DNA of 64,000 nucleotides. Source: Nautilus pompilius. Lineage: Eukaryota > Mollusca > Cephalopoda > Nautilida > Nautilidae. The first letter of the stretch is position 1. Every line of letters begins with the position of its first letter. The stretch lies in contig JACATO010000923.1 in the NCBI GenBank assembly GCA_018389105.1, positions 124,001 to 188,000 on the forward strand, given 5' to 3'. This document shows positions 1 through 13,800 of this stretch, piece after piece. Below the pieces are notes generated by a model. The model did not search any database. It saw nothing but the letters and a program-made list of their open reading frames with translations, and was not told the origin of the DNA. Made by a program: the position numbers and the translations under genes.

Positions 1-766
1 TATCCTCAGGAAGCAGGATTTATTATAGTGACTATATTTGTTCCATTATTAGCATTAGTTAAACAAACCCCTATGACTTTGTGATTATGCAGTATTTCCC
101 CCTTTTTTTAATTTTAGGAAAGGAAAAAGAATCAAGTGTGTAGGCTGTTTATCATTATCTCCGTTGTCAAACAATGTACCCAGCATCCAATTCTCAACTG
201 TAGATTTTTGCTTACCTGGCTTCAGGTTTAGTAAAATTGTGAAAATGCTATCAATAACCCTGTAATTTATAGCAGACGTAAAAAAATAAAATAATTAATT
301 AAAACCAAAGTCTTCCTTTTTGTCAGCACTTAAAATGTGTGAATGGATATACATTTTATTAATAACAGACAGCGATCTTTCAGTCTGCAACCTTAGCTAA
401 GATATAAATAAAGGAAAAATAAAGGGTATATGGTTGCGGTTTTTGCTTTTTCTTTAATTCTTGAGGATTAGATAAATTAAAAACAGGAACCTAGATGTTA
501 TTAAAACCTGTACTGCATTTACAGAATTCACAGTGAATGCTTAAAAATTTTGTGACTTATTCAGTTCTGTGATACATGAGATGAGTTCTAATGAAATGCC
601 TAGTAATATAAAACAAATTTCTGGAAGTAATATCATTTGGCTATAAGGGAAATTACTCTACATTTTAGTGAATGTTGAGACAATGTGCAGTGGTAGACTC
701 ATATCTAAAGAAACCAAACTGACCACACTCCTTGAATGCATTAATCGAACAAAAAGAAGAGCTCAC
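1..766 (-). other. FHIP1: FHIP1 intron after coding exon 7 (part)
   Basis: AT-rich sequence downstream of the donor GTGAGC at 761-766. I find no exon encoding the expected C-terminal FHIP1 block here, so the intron continues past the left edge. Short poly-A and poly-T runs only. Confidence 0.7.
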
Positions 767-1839
767 CTATGTTGGGAGGTCCACTGATGTATTTTGAGGC
801 ACCTGTCCCTGAGTATGACAAAGCTCCCGTTGATAAGCCTCTCTGTTTCACAAAGTCTGTGAGGCGAAGTGTGTCACCTATATTCTGCTTCTGCACTTCT
901 TTGAGTGTCAGATCTGACAAGGCTTGATCAGTCTGTAATGGCAAAGTAGTCAGTGTTTTGCACGCACTTGATTCTACTGGTGATGAAGAAGAGACGTCAA
1001 CAGCATCGAAATTATTTACATCATGAGAGATGTTACCACATGCAGTCTGAACATTGGCAAAGTCTGGTTGAGACATAACTGAACCAGATGAAAACTGATC
1101 TTGAAAATTGGTTAAATATTTTCCAGCAAGAGCTGATGTTGAAGAGCTGTTGGTGAGAGCATTCTGAGAGTCCAAATCACTAGAAACAAGGTGATCTTGG
1201 CTGAGCATAATCCTATGAGACTGAAAATTGGGTCGCGCTGCCATAGCTGATTCAGAAAAGAGTGTGTCAATAAAAAGCATAAGCTCTTCCAGGCTTTCAT
1301 CCTCATTGACTGGTATCTCCAATGTAGTCAGCAAGTCCATGAACATCTCAACATCATCGAAACACGACCGTAGACGAGACAGCATTGATAGCACCTTGAC
1401 CTCCAGAGTCTCAGAAGAACTGGAACCACTTTCTTCTGAAACTCCCTCAAAGGAAAGCTTTGATGTAGAATGCACCATCCCATTCTCACAAATTTTGCTT
1501 TCTGGGTTAATGTGTGCTGAGCCAGTGGGAGAATTGCCATGAAACAGGATTTTTAGACTGTTGTCCCTATCAGTGGAAAGTTGTTTACAAGAGAAGTCGT
1601 GTGCAACATTCTCAAGGAGCCTCTGTTCTGATCCTGCTATGCCACTCTGAATGGCAGAGCTTGGAGGCTGGTCTCCATCATAGAGCATTGACCAGCTTCG
1701 GCATGCCCTGTAACATTGCCGCAACTTGATCCTGGCCTCTAGCAAATACTCTAGGTAGTTGGTTTCAAAATGATTCAGCTTAGAGCCACAGTCACCAGAT
1801 GAAGCCAATGTACTTCCCAAGTCTGAGCTAGACAAGTTT
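767..1839 (-). CDS. FHIP1: FHIP1 coding exon 7, residues 473-830, large Ser-rich exon
   Basis: The exon is 1073 bp, from a TTTCTTCCAG acceptor (exon base 1 at 1839) to a donor CATAG|GTGAGC (exon end 767, phase 1). Early in it is [20 protein letters not shown] followed by [10 protein letters not shown], a conserved FHIP1 motif. Residues about 600-640 form a Leu/acidic helix ([20 protein letters not shown]). The rest is Ser/Thr-rich and probably disordered. The exon closes with SGPPNIG. In the family this point is followed by a conserved C-terminal helical block, which must lie left of the window. Confidence 0.93.
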
Positions 1840-4800
1840 CTGGAAGAAATTTTTAAAAAAAATTTTAACTCCTCAACATGACAAAATTTTACAACTAATG
1901 GTGAATAAATTTATGAATCTAAAAAAACAACAACAACATAACGTTCAAAAAATAAGATTCCCACACAAGAAATCAGAGGCTGAGTCAGAAGTCAAGTTAC
2001 GTAAAAATAAAACAAACTATCACTACAAATTAATTTTTATTCAGAAATTTGTAAATTTTGCAAGTAACTTTACATATTTAGAGCAAATAATGTTACAAAT
2101 AAGCACAATTTCCACCACATCTGAAATAATACTAGACTATGGCAAAGCTTTCACATCAGAGAAGCATTAAAGAAACCAAAACGAGTCAGTTAGCTTGCAG
2201 CTACTATGTGATTTTACCCTCATATGCTGCAGAATGAGTCGTATTGGCTGCACTATATAATTCCCAATCAGCTTTCTGTAAGGACAATAGAAAAGCTCAG
2301 TGGTTCTAGTAAGCCTAGGAAAGTGAAATTTTAGATATAGTTAAAAACACCACAGAAAAACAAGTATATATTTAATATATACAAGATATCGCTCTTTCTG
2401 AATCTTTGACATCCTGTGTGCATTTCTCACAAAGATTTTTTTTTAATTCTGCATGCTTTGTTTATCTGTTGTTCCAAACATCTATTTTAAAAAAAAGATG
2501 CAATACTTAAGTAATTATTTACTTGTATTGCACTAATTAGTTACTGTCATCAACTGCTGAGCACTACTGACATCTTCAAGGTGTCACAGTGTTTTATAAA
2601 TGCACTTGCTATAAAAATCATTCTGGATCAAATCATCAAATTCTGGGTGTGCTCCACCCATTTTGATACTGAAGATGCAGTGGCTCTCAAAGAAAAGTTT
2701 GTAGAGTTGTAGCCCCCTCAACTTTTACTAGTTCCAAAAATACAGGGATTCAACCAGGAATGTGCTGATTAATCGGAAAGTAATAAGCCTACTCGGCCAA
2801 TTTTCCAATTAATTCACTAATTATTCAGCTTCATAGTAAATGAAAAACTAAAAATTTTTTTAAGTCAGAAATATTGTTCCTCTTTGTTTTCCATATTGCA
2901 CCGAGTTTTATCAACAGATCGATTAACACATAACCAAGGGCATCATATTATCATATCAGGGTCGAAGGTGGAGAGGGCAAAGATTGTCAATCCCATAAGC
3001 ATTCATTCAGTCACCACCTCTGCCATGGGTGGGAGGGGGGGCATGGCAACATCTTGATTGGGATCTTTGGAGTAAGGACTTCTATCTTTGGAACTAGTGA
3101 GAGCTGGGAAGGTACAACTTGATAAACCTTCCTTTTGGAGCCGATGCAATTTTAGTAGAAGTTTCATCAAAAATCTGAGAGAGTGAGGAAGAGCACTTTC
3201 ATAATTTGATGCAGAATGATTAATAAAGTAAATACGTGTTTTCATGAAAACTGCATTAAATGTCCTTTGCTTCATATAACTTTACTGTTGGCACCTCAAA
3301 TAATCATTAGTGTCTGGCAAGTGAAAAAAGGCTACATACTATCTCATGAAAGTGAGGTAACTTAATTTCTGAAGGTCTTTAAAAACTAATAATGGTATGA
3401 ATAAAAACAACAAAAGAACATATTACCCGTGTGTAGTACTCATACGTACCTATGATACCTTAAAACTACAAGGCTCCTAGGCTGAGGAAAAAGATTTTGG
3501 ATTAAAAGGTGTGTGATCAGAGAGAGAGAAACTAATTATTAACAAATGCTGAGTGAAAAAAGCAGTATAAAGTGCAGAGAATGAAGACATTGGTTTTTCC
3601 CAAGGCAGAACAGGTAGCAGATGGTGGCATAAACACAAACCCAATCTAATGACACAGTATTTCAATGCTTGGTTAACTAGTTATGTATTTAAGCACAACG
3701 ATCATGATAACTTTCAAAATGATCTTTCTTATGATGAGTGCTTCCAGTAAAAAGCATAATACTATTTACAAATACAGTTCATAAAGGCTGATCAGTGAAA
3801 GCAATCTGGAATCACCTGGTCACATTTCCATTTGGTACATGATGCCCCAGTCAGTAACATGCCAGCTAGCCACAGCATTGTATGTGGTGTAGAGTATCAT
3901 CTCGTGTCTGCATAATTATCGCTGACTCGTAGCTTGTGCCACAAGTATAGTTGCCACTAAGACATACAGGAAGAAACACTATACGACGTCACACCTGGTA
4001 AGTGTCATCTAGATATCGAACTGTCTATTATCAAAATATTAAGTTGCTAAATTAAGTTAAGCATCTTTCTTGAATCAGTTTGGAATTGTACTTCTAAAGA
4101 ATGAAAAGAACTTTACTTTCTACACACAAAATAAAAGTCACATAGAGCCCTGAGTGAGCAAAGAATACTAGTTGCAACAATATCTTCAAAGGAAAAATGT
4201 GATGTTGTCTCCTTAGTTGGTTATAGTTAGTGATTTACACTGTGGAATAAAAAATTGCATTGTTTGGCACAATATCAATTGGGTTATCATTCTGTTTGTT
4301 GACACATTCCTTAACAATGGTAAAATGGCCAAGGCTACAGACCAGATTGTGTTGTATGCGATCCGGTTCAGATTTTTTTTTTCTGAACTGAAACTAAACC
4401 AGACCAACAGAAATGGTGACTGTTCACACCTATCTGAAACCACACTGGTTCTTCTATCAACACGTGCTTTCTCTGCACAGTCCAGATTAGGTAAGTCTCT
4501 GCTGATGCAAGTATTTCAAAATGCGAGTCTCAACTAAGCAAAAATAAAAACAAGTAAAAAACACCAGAATCGCACCAATATAATTTTCTACTTTCTCGTC
4601 ATCTTCCTCTCTGGCATTCATTACCCTTCCTACCTGCTTAGCTTGATGGTTGCTTGCTGTTGCTGCTGGATGTCAGTGCCTAGCTTGGTAAGGTGAGCAT
4701 TAACCCTTCTGTTTACTTCCTCAGAAAGACTGCAGTGAAAAAGTGTTATTTTCAAGGAGAAAATTTTCCCTTCTTTCCACCAAGTTCAACAGGCTCTCCC

Positions 4801-7800
4801 AGGGATATTTTTGAGGTTTCAAGCTGAAATTTCAGCCATGAGCCATAAAAATCCAACATAGTCAGTTGTTGTGAAACAGCCTTTCCTAGGTAAGTGTGCA
4901 GGATGAACAGAAGCAGTCAAACCAAGAACCAGTTACATTTTTAATCAGTTTGATCTGGTTCATATGCAATGACTACTGTGGCCCCACTTATGAAGTAACA
5001 ATGATACTATTGATGTTGAATAAGTAAAACCAAAGTTATACATAGAATGAATAAAACCAACATTTTCTCAAAATAGTGGTTTTCTCATAATTAATTAGAG
5101 TCCATTACTTTTAGCCTGACCCTCAAACAATGACCAGATCTCTTGTACTACTCTCTAGACCCTCAAACAATGACCAGATCTCTTGTACTACTCTCTAGAC
5201 CCTCAAACAATGACCAGATCTCTTGTACTACTCTCTAGACCCTCAAACAATGACCAGATCTCTTGTACTACTCTCTAAGGAAAAAGGGGTAAATTCCATA
5301 AGCATAACAACCACGTTATCTTGATTGGAAGGTACAGTATAAACTGATCGCACTGCATGCACACCTAAAATATTTAAATGATTTGTTGTCTTGTAGCCTA
5401 ATTCCACAGTTTCTTATTACTTCTGATTTTGGTCGTATCCCCACAAACATTTTTTTAAAGCTTCTATTGGTTTTTTTTTTTTTTAAATTTACAAAACAAA
5501 AATGAACTAAGAATCCACCCACTGCCATTCAGCTTGATGGATGGATGGAGACAGATCAAAACTATAAGTGACTGACAGAAAACAAAGAAAGACAATGAGA
5601 ATGACCCCATGTTCTAATTCCAAATGCCCACTCATCAAAAAGCATTACAAAATACTCTCAGAAATCAACATGCTCAGCAGCAAGTGGGTTGTAAAGTAGA
5701 ACCAATGTCCCAGCAACAACAATAGATTATTTGGGGATATTTTTGTTTCAATATATTTTCTTTCATTTTTACCTTGCTTCTGTTTCCATCTTGCTTCTCT
5801 TTCTTAAAAACCTAGCAAAAGTCCGCCTTGATTTTACAGGTTTGTGGTCAATGTCACTGCTATGTGAACTGCTATGGACGAAATAAGAGGTCCACTTAAC
5901 AATGAAATACATATATCAGCAAAAAAAAAAAAAAATAATACAAATGACACAAAACTATCAACAACTTGCACAAAAACCCATAATCTGCAGTATGCAAATC
6001 AAGAATTGGTGGTAATGCCATGTGGTGAAGCTTTAGTTACTGCACTTCACCTCAGACAAGTAGTTGTAAAATAGCTTTTGTAAGAAAGGCAGAAACTCAT
6101 CATCTGAAATGTTTGCAACATAAAAGAAAAAGCATAGCCTAAAATAAGGGGGCTCATTTTCTGACTAGCCTCTCCAAGGTATCAAATTTAATTTTAAAAT
6201 GGTTGAGGCCTCAAACAGATAATGCATATGCCGGCTGCATTCTGTTACCAAAAAAAAACAGCTTCAAAACGATACCTAGCTGTAGTTTTGGCAGCCAATA
6301 TTCTCTTGCTATGCCTGCTATTTGTTAGTAGCTAGACAGAATTATTTACACATATCCAGAGTTTTTTAAAGCACAAGAATGGTGTAAAGATTACACTTTT
6401 TCTGCAGCACTGTATCTGGCTGAGAGTAGAGATAAAATTAACTGTCCATTTCTCTGACTAACTAATTTAACCATATTACAATTTATTTTGGATACACTGA
6501 TTTTAATTTAGTTCATACAATATATACAAATGCAAGCAATAGACATCACTTTATTGCCAAAAATAATATGGAACAATTGTGAATAAACATTATGTATAAA
6601 GCAGTCTTTCTTAAGCACAACAATCTGTTTTTCACAGTATACCACTTATGCTTCTATGCCAGTTGTAAAAACTTAAGGAAAAAAACAAAACAATCTTGAT
6701 ATATCTATTGTTTAACATGATGCGACTCCAATTTTAAAACATAACATTTAGAACAAATGAATGCTCTACTGCAAAAAGAAAAAATTGTAGATCATCCTTG
6801 AATTGTGTCCATCTGTGGCAGGAAATGATAGAAGGGTCCCCAAATTTTGTATTTGTGCAAAGAAAGTTTGGTATAAAGAGCTCTCAAAAATAAAATGTCC
6901 AAGTTTCTATCCAGATTAACTATATGACTACTTTTAGAGCTTATCTGGGTAGCAGAAGTGTATCTAAATCTAAAATAAACTTCTAATTAAAGTTTAACAG
7001 ATTCATTTTATCCCTTCTGGTCAATTATATCATGGTAAAAAATAGTCCTTAATAATTTTTAAGTGCTTTAATAATGTTCTGTCTAAAAGATAAGTCTAAC
7101 CAAACTGATCTCCTAGCACTAGAAATATTCCAGAATCTTCCTCCACAGCCCCATCCTGGATCCTTTGTTTTGTTAGGGCCTCAAAACCCTGTCTGCTCAC
7201 TGTGTGAGAACATGCGCAGAAGGCTTTAGAAAACCAGATTTGTCCAGCTTAGTGTAGAGGTAAAACCCTTCGTCTTTGCTGAAGCCCTGATTGCTCATGG
7301 GAAGCAACAATGTACCAATTCATTTTCCCAAATCTTACCAAGTTATATCTAGATACAAGATACATAAATATCCCATAGCATTTTGTGTAATAAAAATGCA
7401 AATGAGATAAATAAATTTTCTGTTAATTCAACCACTGTTTTTTTAAAAATTTTGCACTCCTGTATAAAAGACATTGATGATTGGTAGGAAATTCAAGATT
7501 TGCATACTGAACAAAGAATACATAATCTAGACTTCATCATTAAAAAAACATTTTCACTATATCCATGTTTAGAGAGTAAACAGAAATAAAAATGAGAAAC
7601 CCACAATAACTAAGCACGCAACGTTTAAGCAGTACTGTACTATATAAAGCCATACCTAACGGTGTGGTGTGTGTGTGCCTTTTGTAAAGCTGATTTATGT
7701 TCTTCGTCATCAGCTATGAAGAAGTAATATTGTCAACTATTAATAAACAAGGAAACAATTTATGTGATCTAGCTTATGTGTTCCCAACCAAAATTTTATA

Positions 7801-10800
7801 ATGCCATTAAGTTAAAGTTAACCCATTCCTCAAAATGTCGAGTACTAATAGATTTTCCAAAAATACTTTCAATGCTAGTATTCATGTGGCCTTGAAAAAT
7901 TAGTATAGTCTGAGTGAGCAAAGAATACTAGTTGAAAATAAAAACTACTTTTAACTTGCTTCTAATACAAGTAAACACCAGAATTCAGAATCCACAATGG
8001 ATGGACACTATCATGAAATTCCTTATGTGCATAATCTTTTCTTTTAAGCCTTACATTGCCTGCAATTCTATACAGGGTGTCCGTAAAGTTACTATACAGT
8101 CTTACCAGTTTACGATACGTCCCAATTGAACCAGCCTGGAATAACTGTCTGGGCAGGAATATCGTCTGAGGAATTGTGGGTCCACAGTTCTTCGACGGAA
8201 CTGTACAAGAAAGGTACCTGGACAAACTGAGAAATGTCATCGTACCGGCATTGATACAACGACCAGTAACTTGTAAGATGTATAGTAACTTACGGACACC
8301 CTGTATATCTCACAGTTTTCAGAAATCCAGAGTAAGGTGTACATTAGTGCAACTGTTAATCAACAAAAAAAAAAAAAATAATATGTTAATCCACCAGCAA
8401 TAAACTTCACACACATACAATTAACCGTGTTATTAAGAAATTTTTTTCTCCTAATATTAACCTATGATTCTATAGCCAGTTAAGACTGATGAGGTGTTTT
8501 AAAAACTAGATAACCTAAAAAATTGGTTACTGACAATGTATTCAAAGCCAAACTGATGTTAAAACATCTAAAATACAAGATGAACAAATTTAATCATGTC
8601 TTGGAATGAGGAGATATTTAAGACAATCTGTGTTGGACCCTTTCCACTATCTTTTCTGAAGGCTTATTTAGAATTTAATGAGTTATTTTTAGGCTGATAA
8701 TAAAACCATTACAAAATGTATTTTTTGGTTATTTGTACACAAATAAATAAATATATACCTGGTTCACTCAGTAATCAATACACTGTACAGAGAAAAAAAA
8801 ATAAACTCTCAACTTTTTGTTGTATAATGATAAATCATAACATAGAAAAAAGTTTTTAGATGTCTAATTACTTTCCAGTAATATTACAGTGCTTTAGCAT
8901 AATATTTTGAACTGGTGCGCATTAAATGAAATTTAAACAAATACTGTGTGGTTAGTGGAGGGAGAGAGAGAGAGAGAAATGAAGTATAAGAGTATGATCC
9001 AAATTTCTTGCCATTTTAAAAAAGAAGAAAAGCAAAGCTAGATTTTCAAACTACACTGCAGTGCAATGTTAGTAGTGCTTGTGTATTTGTAAAATCTAGT
9101 AAAAGCTGGTGGTGTTGTTTTTTTTCTATATATTATCACAGATGAGAAAGTAATTTATGCATAATTTACTTAAAAGTCATAAGCTGTCTATACACATTAA
9201 GTTAGTGCTCAGTATCCGATGGCAACCATTTGATGAGGGTTTTAATTCCCTGTAACAGCCTTGGATGCCCTAAAACCAGTTACAAAAAACAAGCAGTAGA
9301 GGTGCTCAATTGTGGAAATTAATTATAACTAGGAAAGAGAGACCTATGTAACTGAATACAGTAATACCTCCTATAACGCTGTTTCATTATAGCGCTCTTT
9401 GGCCTGGGTGTAATTTTATATTTTAAAACCAAAAAAATGATTAAAATCCAAAAAAACATTCAAAAGTTCTGCACGGAAGAGTACAGCTGTTTGTGCAATA
9501 CTTTTAGCCAATGAGAGCAGTGTACTCTGGCTAGCGAAGGTCCAATCAGTGCTCTTCTATGCTAGTTTCAAACTCTTCCTGCGGTCATGTACTAGTGCAC
9601 TGTGATACATCTCCATTTTTAAAACAGGCCTGCAAGTGAATCAGCTGGTAATGTGGCCAAGCATTCATGGAAGACTATTACTATGGATGTAAAACTGCAA
9701 ATGATATAACTGAGGCAGGTGAGGGGAAACTCAATGTTAGTTTGAGCTTAAGATTAGCCACATGTACCATCATGACCATTTTGGAGAATAAAGACAAGAT
9801 AAAGGTTTTTGCACAATCAAGCACACCGCTGAGTATGACAAAAACTTCTTGTTTGAGGAATATCTTACTCAAGATGGAAAAAAGGTTGAGTGTTTGAGTT
9901 GGAGGTCAAACAGTGTCATATGCTCCTATGCCAGCTGACAATCCAAGGGAAAGCAAGAAGCATCTTCACCTACTTCCACGAACATGAAGATGAGTGATCA
10001 ACAACAGAAACATTTCAGGTAAGCCATGGTTGGTTTAAAAGTGTGTGTCTCTGGTGAGTCACTAGCACTGATGAGCAGGCAGTGCGAGAATTCCATCACT
10101 TTCAAGGCTGTCATTGACTTCAATGTTGACGAGATTGGTCTCTTTTAGAAGGGAATAATGCCTTTGTGCACATTACGTGAAGATAAAAATGCACCAGGGT
10201 TCAAGGACGCCAAAAACTGACTAACATTTCTGCTGTGTGGTAATAATGCTGGAGGTTTCAGATAAAATCCATGCTTATCTACCACTCTGAGACACCCTAA
10301 GCTACAAAGGGATTCTCAAAGAAACATTTACCTGTTGTTTGAATCAAACAAGAAGGCAGGGGTTACAGCTGATCTCTTTAAGCAGTGGTATGGTCAAGTT
10401 TCTGTCCTGCAGTGAAGCGGTACTGTGAGGAAAAGAACTTGTGAGCCCAGAGCACCGCTACTGCTGGACAACACCCCATGTCACCCTCACAACCTCGAGA
10501 CTCTGCGAATTTCAGTGCCAGTGGAAGTGGCTTATCTTCCACCAAACACAACCTCTCTTCTGCAGTCAATGTACCAAAGCATCATTGCTAACTTCAAGCC
10601 TCACTACCTGAAGCACACATTCAAGTGACGGGTGGATAAGATGTATGGCTGAGATCCGACAATCAAAGATTTTTTAATCATTTAACATAATACATGCAAT
10701 TGAAAATATTAACATGCTGTGGAAGGGACCTCCAGCTGCATTAAAGGTGTGGCAAGGGGGCATGTTATGACTTCCATAGGTTTAGGGATGCTGCACCTGA

Positions 10801-13800
10801 CATTATCTGTGACATTATTAAACTGGCAAATGAAACTGGGCTGGATGAAGTTGACATCAATGATGTGAAGAAGCTGCTGAATTGTCATGGAGAGGAGTTT
10901 ATAGACAAGGACCATGAGGAGACTGAAAATCAGCATGCTGTGGAGGAGAAGGAAAACAAAACTGAAGGAGCTCAACTTAAAAGGAATTTAATGACAGCCA
11001 CAATGTCAGAGGGCATTGCCAAGATCATTGAGATCCTTGATATTTGGTTTGAGAATCATCCTGACTGGGAATGCAGCAGCGCTGTCAAGAGAGGTGTTCT
11101 GTCAGACATTGCTTGCTACCAGAAAATGCTCCAGGAGAGGAAACAGTCTATCCTAGATGTCTTCTTCAACAAGAAGCCTGCATTGGCTCATCCTCCCAGG
11201 AGTGGTGGTGACAGCAGCAGTGGTCAGTTACACAGCAGGCTCTGACCTAATGCACTGGTGAGTACTTAATACATTAAAAAATAAAATTATGTCATTATTA
11301 TTAAAAACTAACTCTTCATTATTATAAAGTATTTTAATACATTTTTCATGTATACAGTATCAATGATATTAGTGCTATTACTGATGATACCCCAATGAAG
11401 CCCCCCATACGTAAGAAATGGCGATACTATGAACATACCTCCATTAGAATGGTGTTATAATTACCTCCTGTATGCTCTTTGACATAGCACACTGTCTCCA
11501 GGAACATATGCACAAAGTTATAGGAGGTATTACTGTAATGATTCAGGGTATATAACAGAACACAAAAAAGGCTCCACTCATTTGAAATTCACAACCCTTT
11601 TTATAACTAAATAAACCTTAAGAAGCCAATTCTTTTCTTTTACTATCTCTTCAAGCAATCCCTTAAACTGGCCACAATCATGTCATACTGTGCTCTGGCT
11701 TACATCCCTAAAAATACTGTCCATGCTTTTGTGTACCTGTGAATATTGGTTTAGAGCATTATCAGATCTGACAGTTGCCATCACAGTCATTTCAAGAAAT
11801 GGAATTAGTGATGATACACAATGTTACAGGTGATTTTCCAAACAAAATGGCTAAATGCACAGAACTTGATGGTGAGCACCCTAACAGATCTGCACAGAGA
11901 GATGGCACAAGACACTAAATGGAGACAGCAAGAGAAAAGCCTTAGCTTCACAATTCAGTTGTTGGCATTAAGTCATAAGACTAACATAGCACAAAATTCT
12001 AAATGTATGAAGTGCTTTTTAGAAAACTCTATATACACACAAAACACAAACAAGCTAAAAAGTCAGCCTGTCTAAAATCACACACGAATGGCATACAGTT
12101 TTTGAGTAAGATAGAAATTTGAAACAAGAAAATACAAATAAATTAAGGATCAAAACACAGGTAAGGATTTTACTTTTTTTTAATAGAACAGAATTTATAA
12201 ACCTTGTTATTCTTAGTTTTTCCTAATCAACTTTGAGATGAAGCACTGATGACTGAGTAATAAATGGTCTGTGAGTTACTGGTTAGGAACAACATCTGGA
12301 TTAGTGAGGGTAAATGGGTCATCGATTCTAACCTCAAACCCACAAACTCTTCATTCAAAATCAAATGCATAACATGCTAAACACAGAGATGGCTACTTCC
12401 TGATGGCTTCATGATATTTTATTTGAATTGTAAAATAAAACAACAACTTTAAACCAAACCTGCTGCTGTTGCTGTCATCTTTGCAATGCTCCCTGACTGA
12501 GGCACAACAGTTGGGCTGTAGTGACAAGACCTTTTCAGCAATCAGGCTGTGAATGTCCACATCTTTTACTGCCCGCCTCTGGCTGATCATCACGTGAGTG
12601 CATGGAATTAAATATCTGAACAAAACACCGGATTCTTAGAGCGAGGCCTTGAATGGTGAAATGATATGCATTCAGGGGACCAATCTCAACAAAAGATTAC
12701 AGATTTCTGTGGTTTAATGTGAATCAACTTCATTGTCCAAAAGTTGCCACAGCTTTAGAAATAAATTATGCTTTGTCCTGATGTAACATAGCCATAGCAT
12801 TAAGTGATCACCAAAATGTTTCTGGGATAATGTTATAACTTTAGTTCAAGCTTTAAAAAAATGAATTAAGTGGCAATTCAATTCACAATCTCATTATTGC
12901 CACAGGAAGTTAACATGGTCCCATCCTAATAAAACATGTAGTTAGGTAGCTACCAGTGTGCAGATATTTCAATGTTATATTTAAGACAAGTTAAAAATGA
13001 TTTCTTAAGAAACATTACCAAACAAAGAATTATTTTTCATCAACCACTTTCCTCAAAGAAACAGTTTTTAAAATAAATAAATGCCTCCGTTATCTCCATT
13101 ACCATGATATTCCTTACCAAATGCAATAACAGCCATACAAAAAAGGAAGATTTGGGAAGAAAAATACCTAGTGGGCATGGCAGTTATAAATGTATTGGCC
13201 GGTAAGCAGCCAGCACTTAGAGAGGGAAAGAACCAAGTCTAAGTGCTAATGCTGTGTACAATAACACATCACTTTTGCAGTTTAGAGAGAGATGAAGATC
13301 TGGCCACTCACTTGAAAACAAGCTGAAACATGACATCTTCGCAGTTCAAGTCTACAAGTGTTGTAAACAATGACAAAGAAACAAGACACAGCTGGAAAAA
13401 CAACAGAATAGTGAGTGTAATTTTAAAAAAAAATCATCAATAAAATAATGGATTACATATAATAAAAGGAAAAAAATCAATAGAATAAATGTCAAGTCAG
13501 AAAGCCTTAGAAACAATATTTCTTTGCATTTCGGTAGTAATTGGCGTTAAATTAAAAATCATTCTCTCATTTTTTTGTTTCAGAATTTATAAATACTGTA
13601 AACCATATTTCCAAAAGGTGATAACTTTTTTATGTAGGGGGGGTTCAAACAAAAGGAAAAAACAGTTTGGGAACTTATAATTGTGATCAATAAGAAGAGC
13701 AGCAATATTTCTCTTCAGGTACTTACTTTACTATTACTGTTTATTCTGGTTATGAGCGAGTCAAGGATAATAATTTCATCATACTTCTCGGTCAAAATGA

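Larger units (their letters stand above)
1840..12459 (-). other. FHIP1: FHIP1 intron 6, 10.6 kb
   Basis: This is a non-coding intron. It contains the 40-bp tandem repeat at 5121-5277, a mariner-type remnant at 8073-8303 and the pogo/Tigger relic at 9359-11535. The intervals 1840-5120, 5278-8072 and 11536-12459 are AT-rich, with only short homopolymers, a (GA)n stretch near 8960-8978 and a 24-bp repeat shared between 4151 and 7911. Confidence 0.85.

Noticed and set aside
1112-1729. Alternative frames over FHIP1 exon 7
   Set aside because: Shadows of the coding exon, whose own frame joins in phase to the upstream exon.
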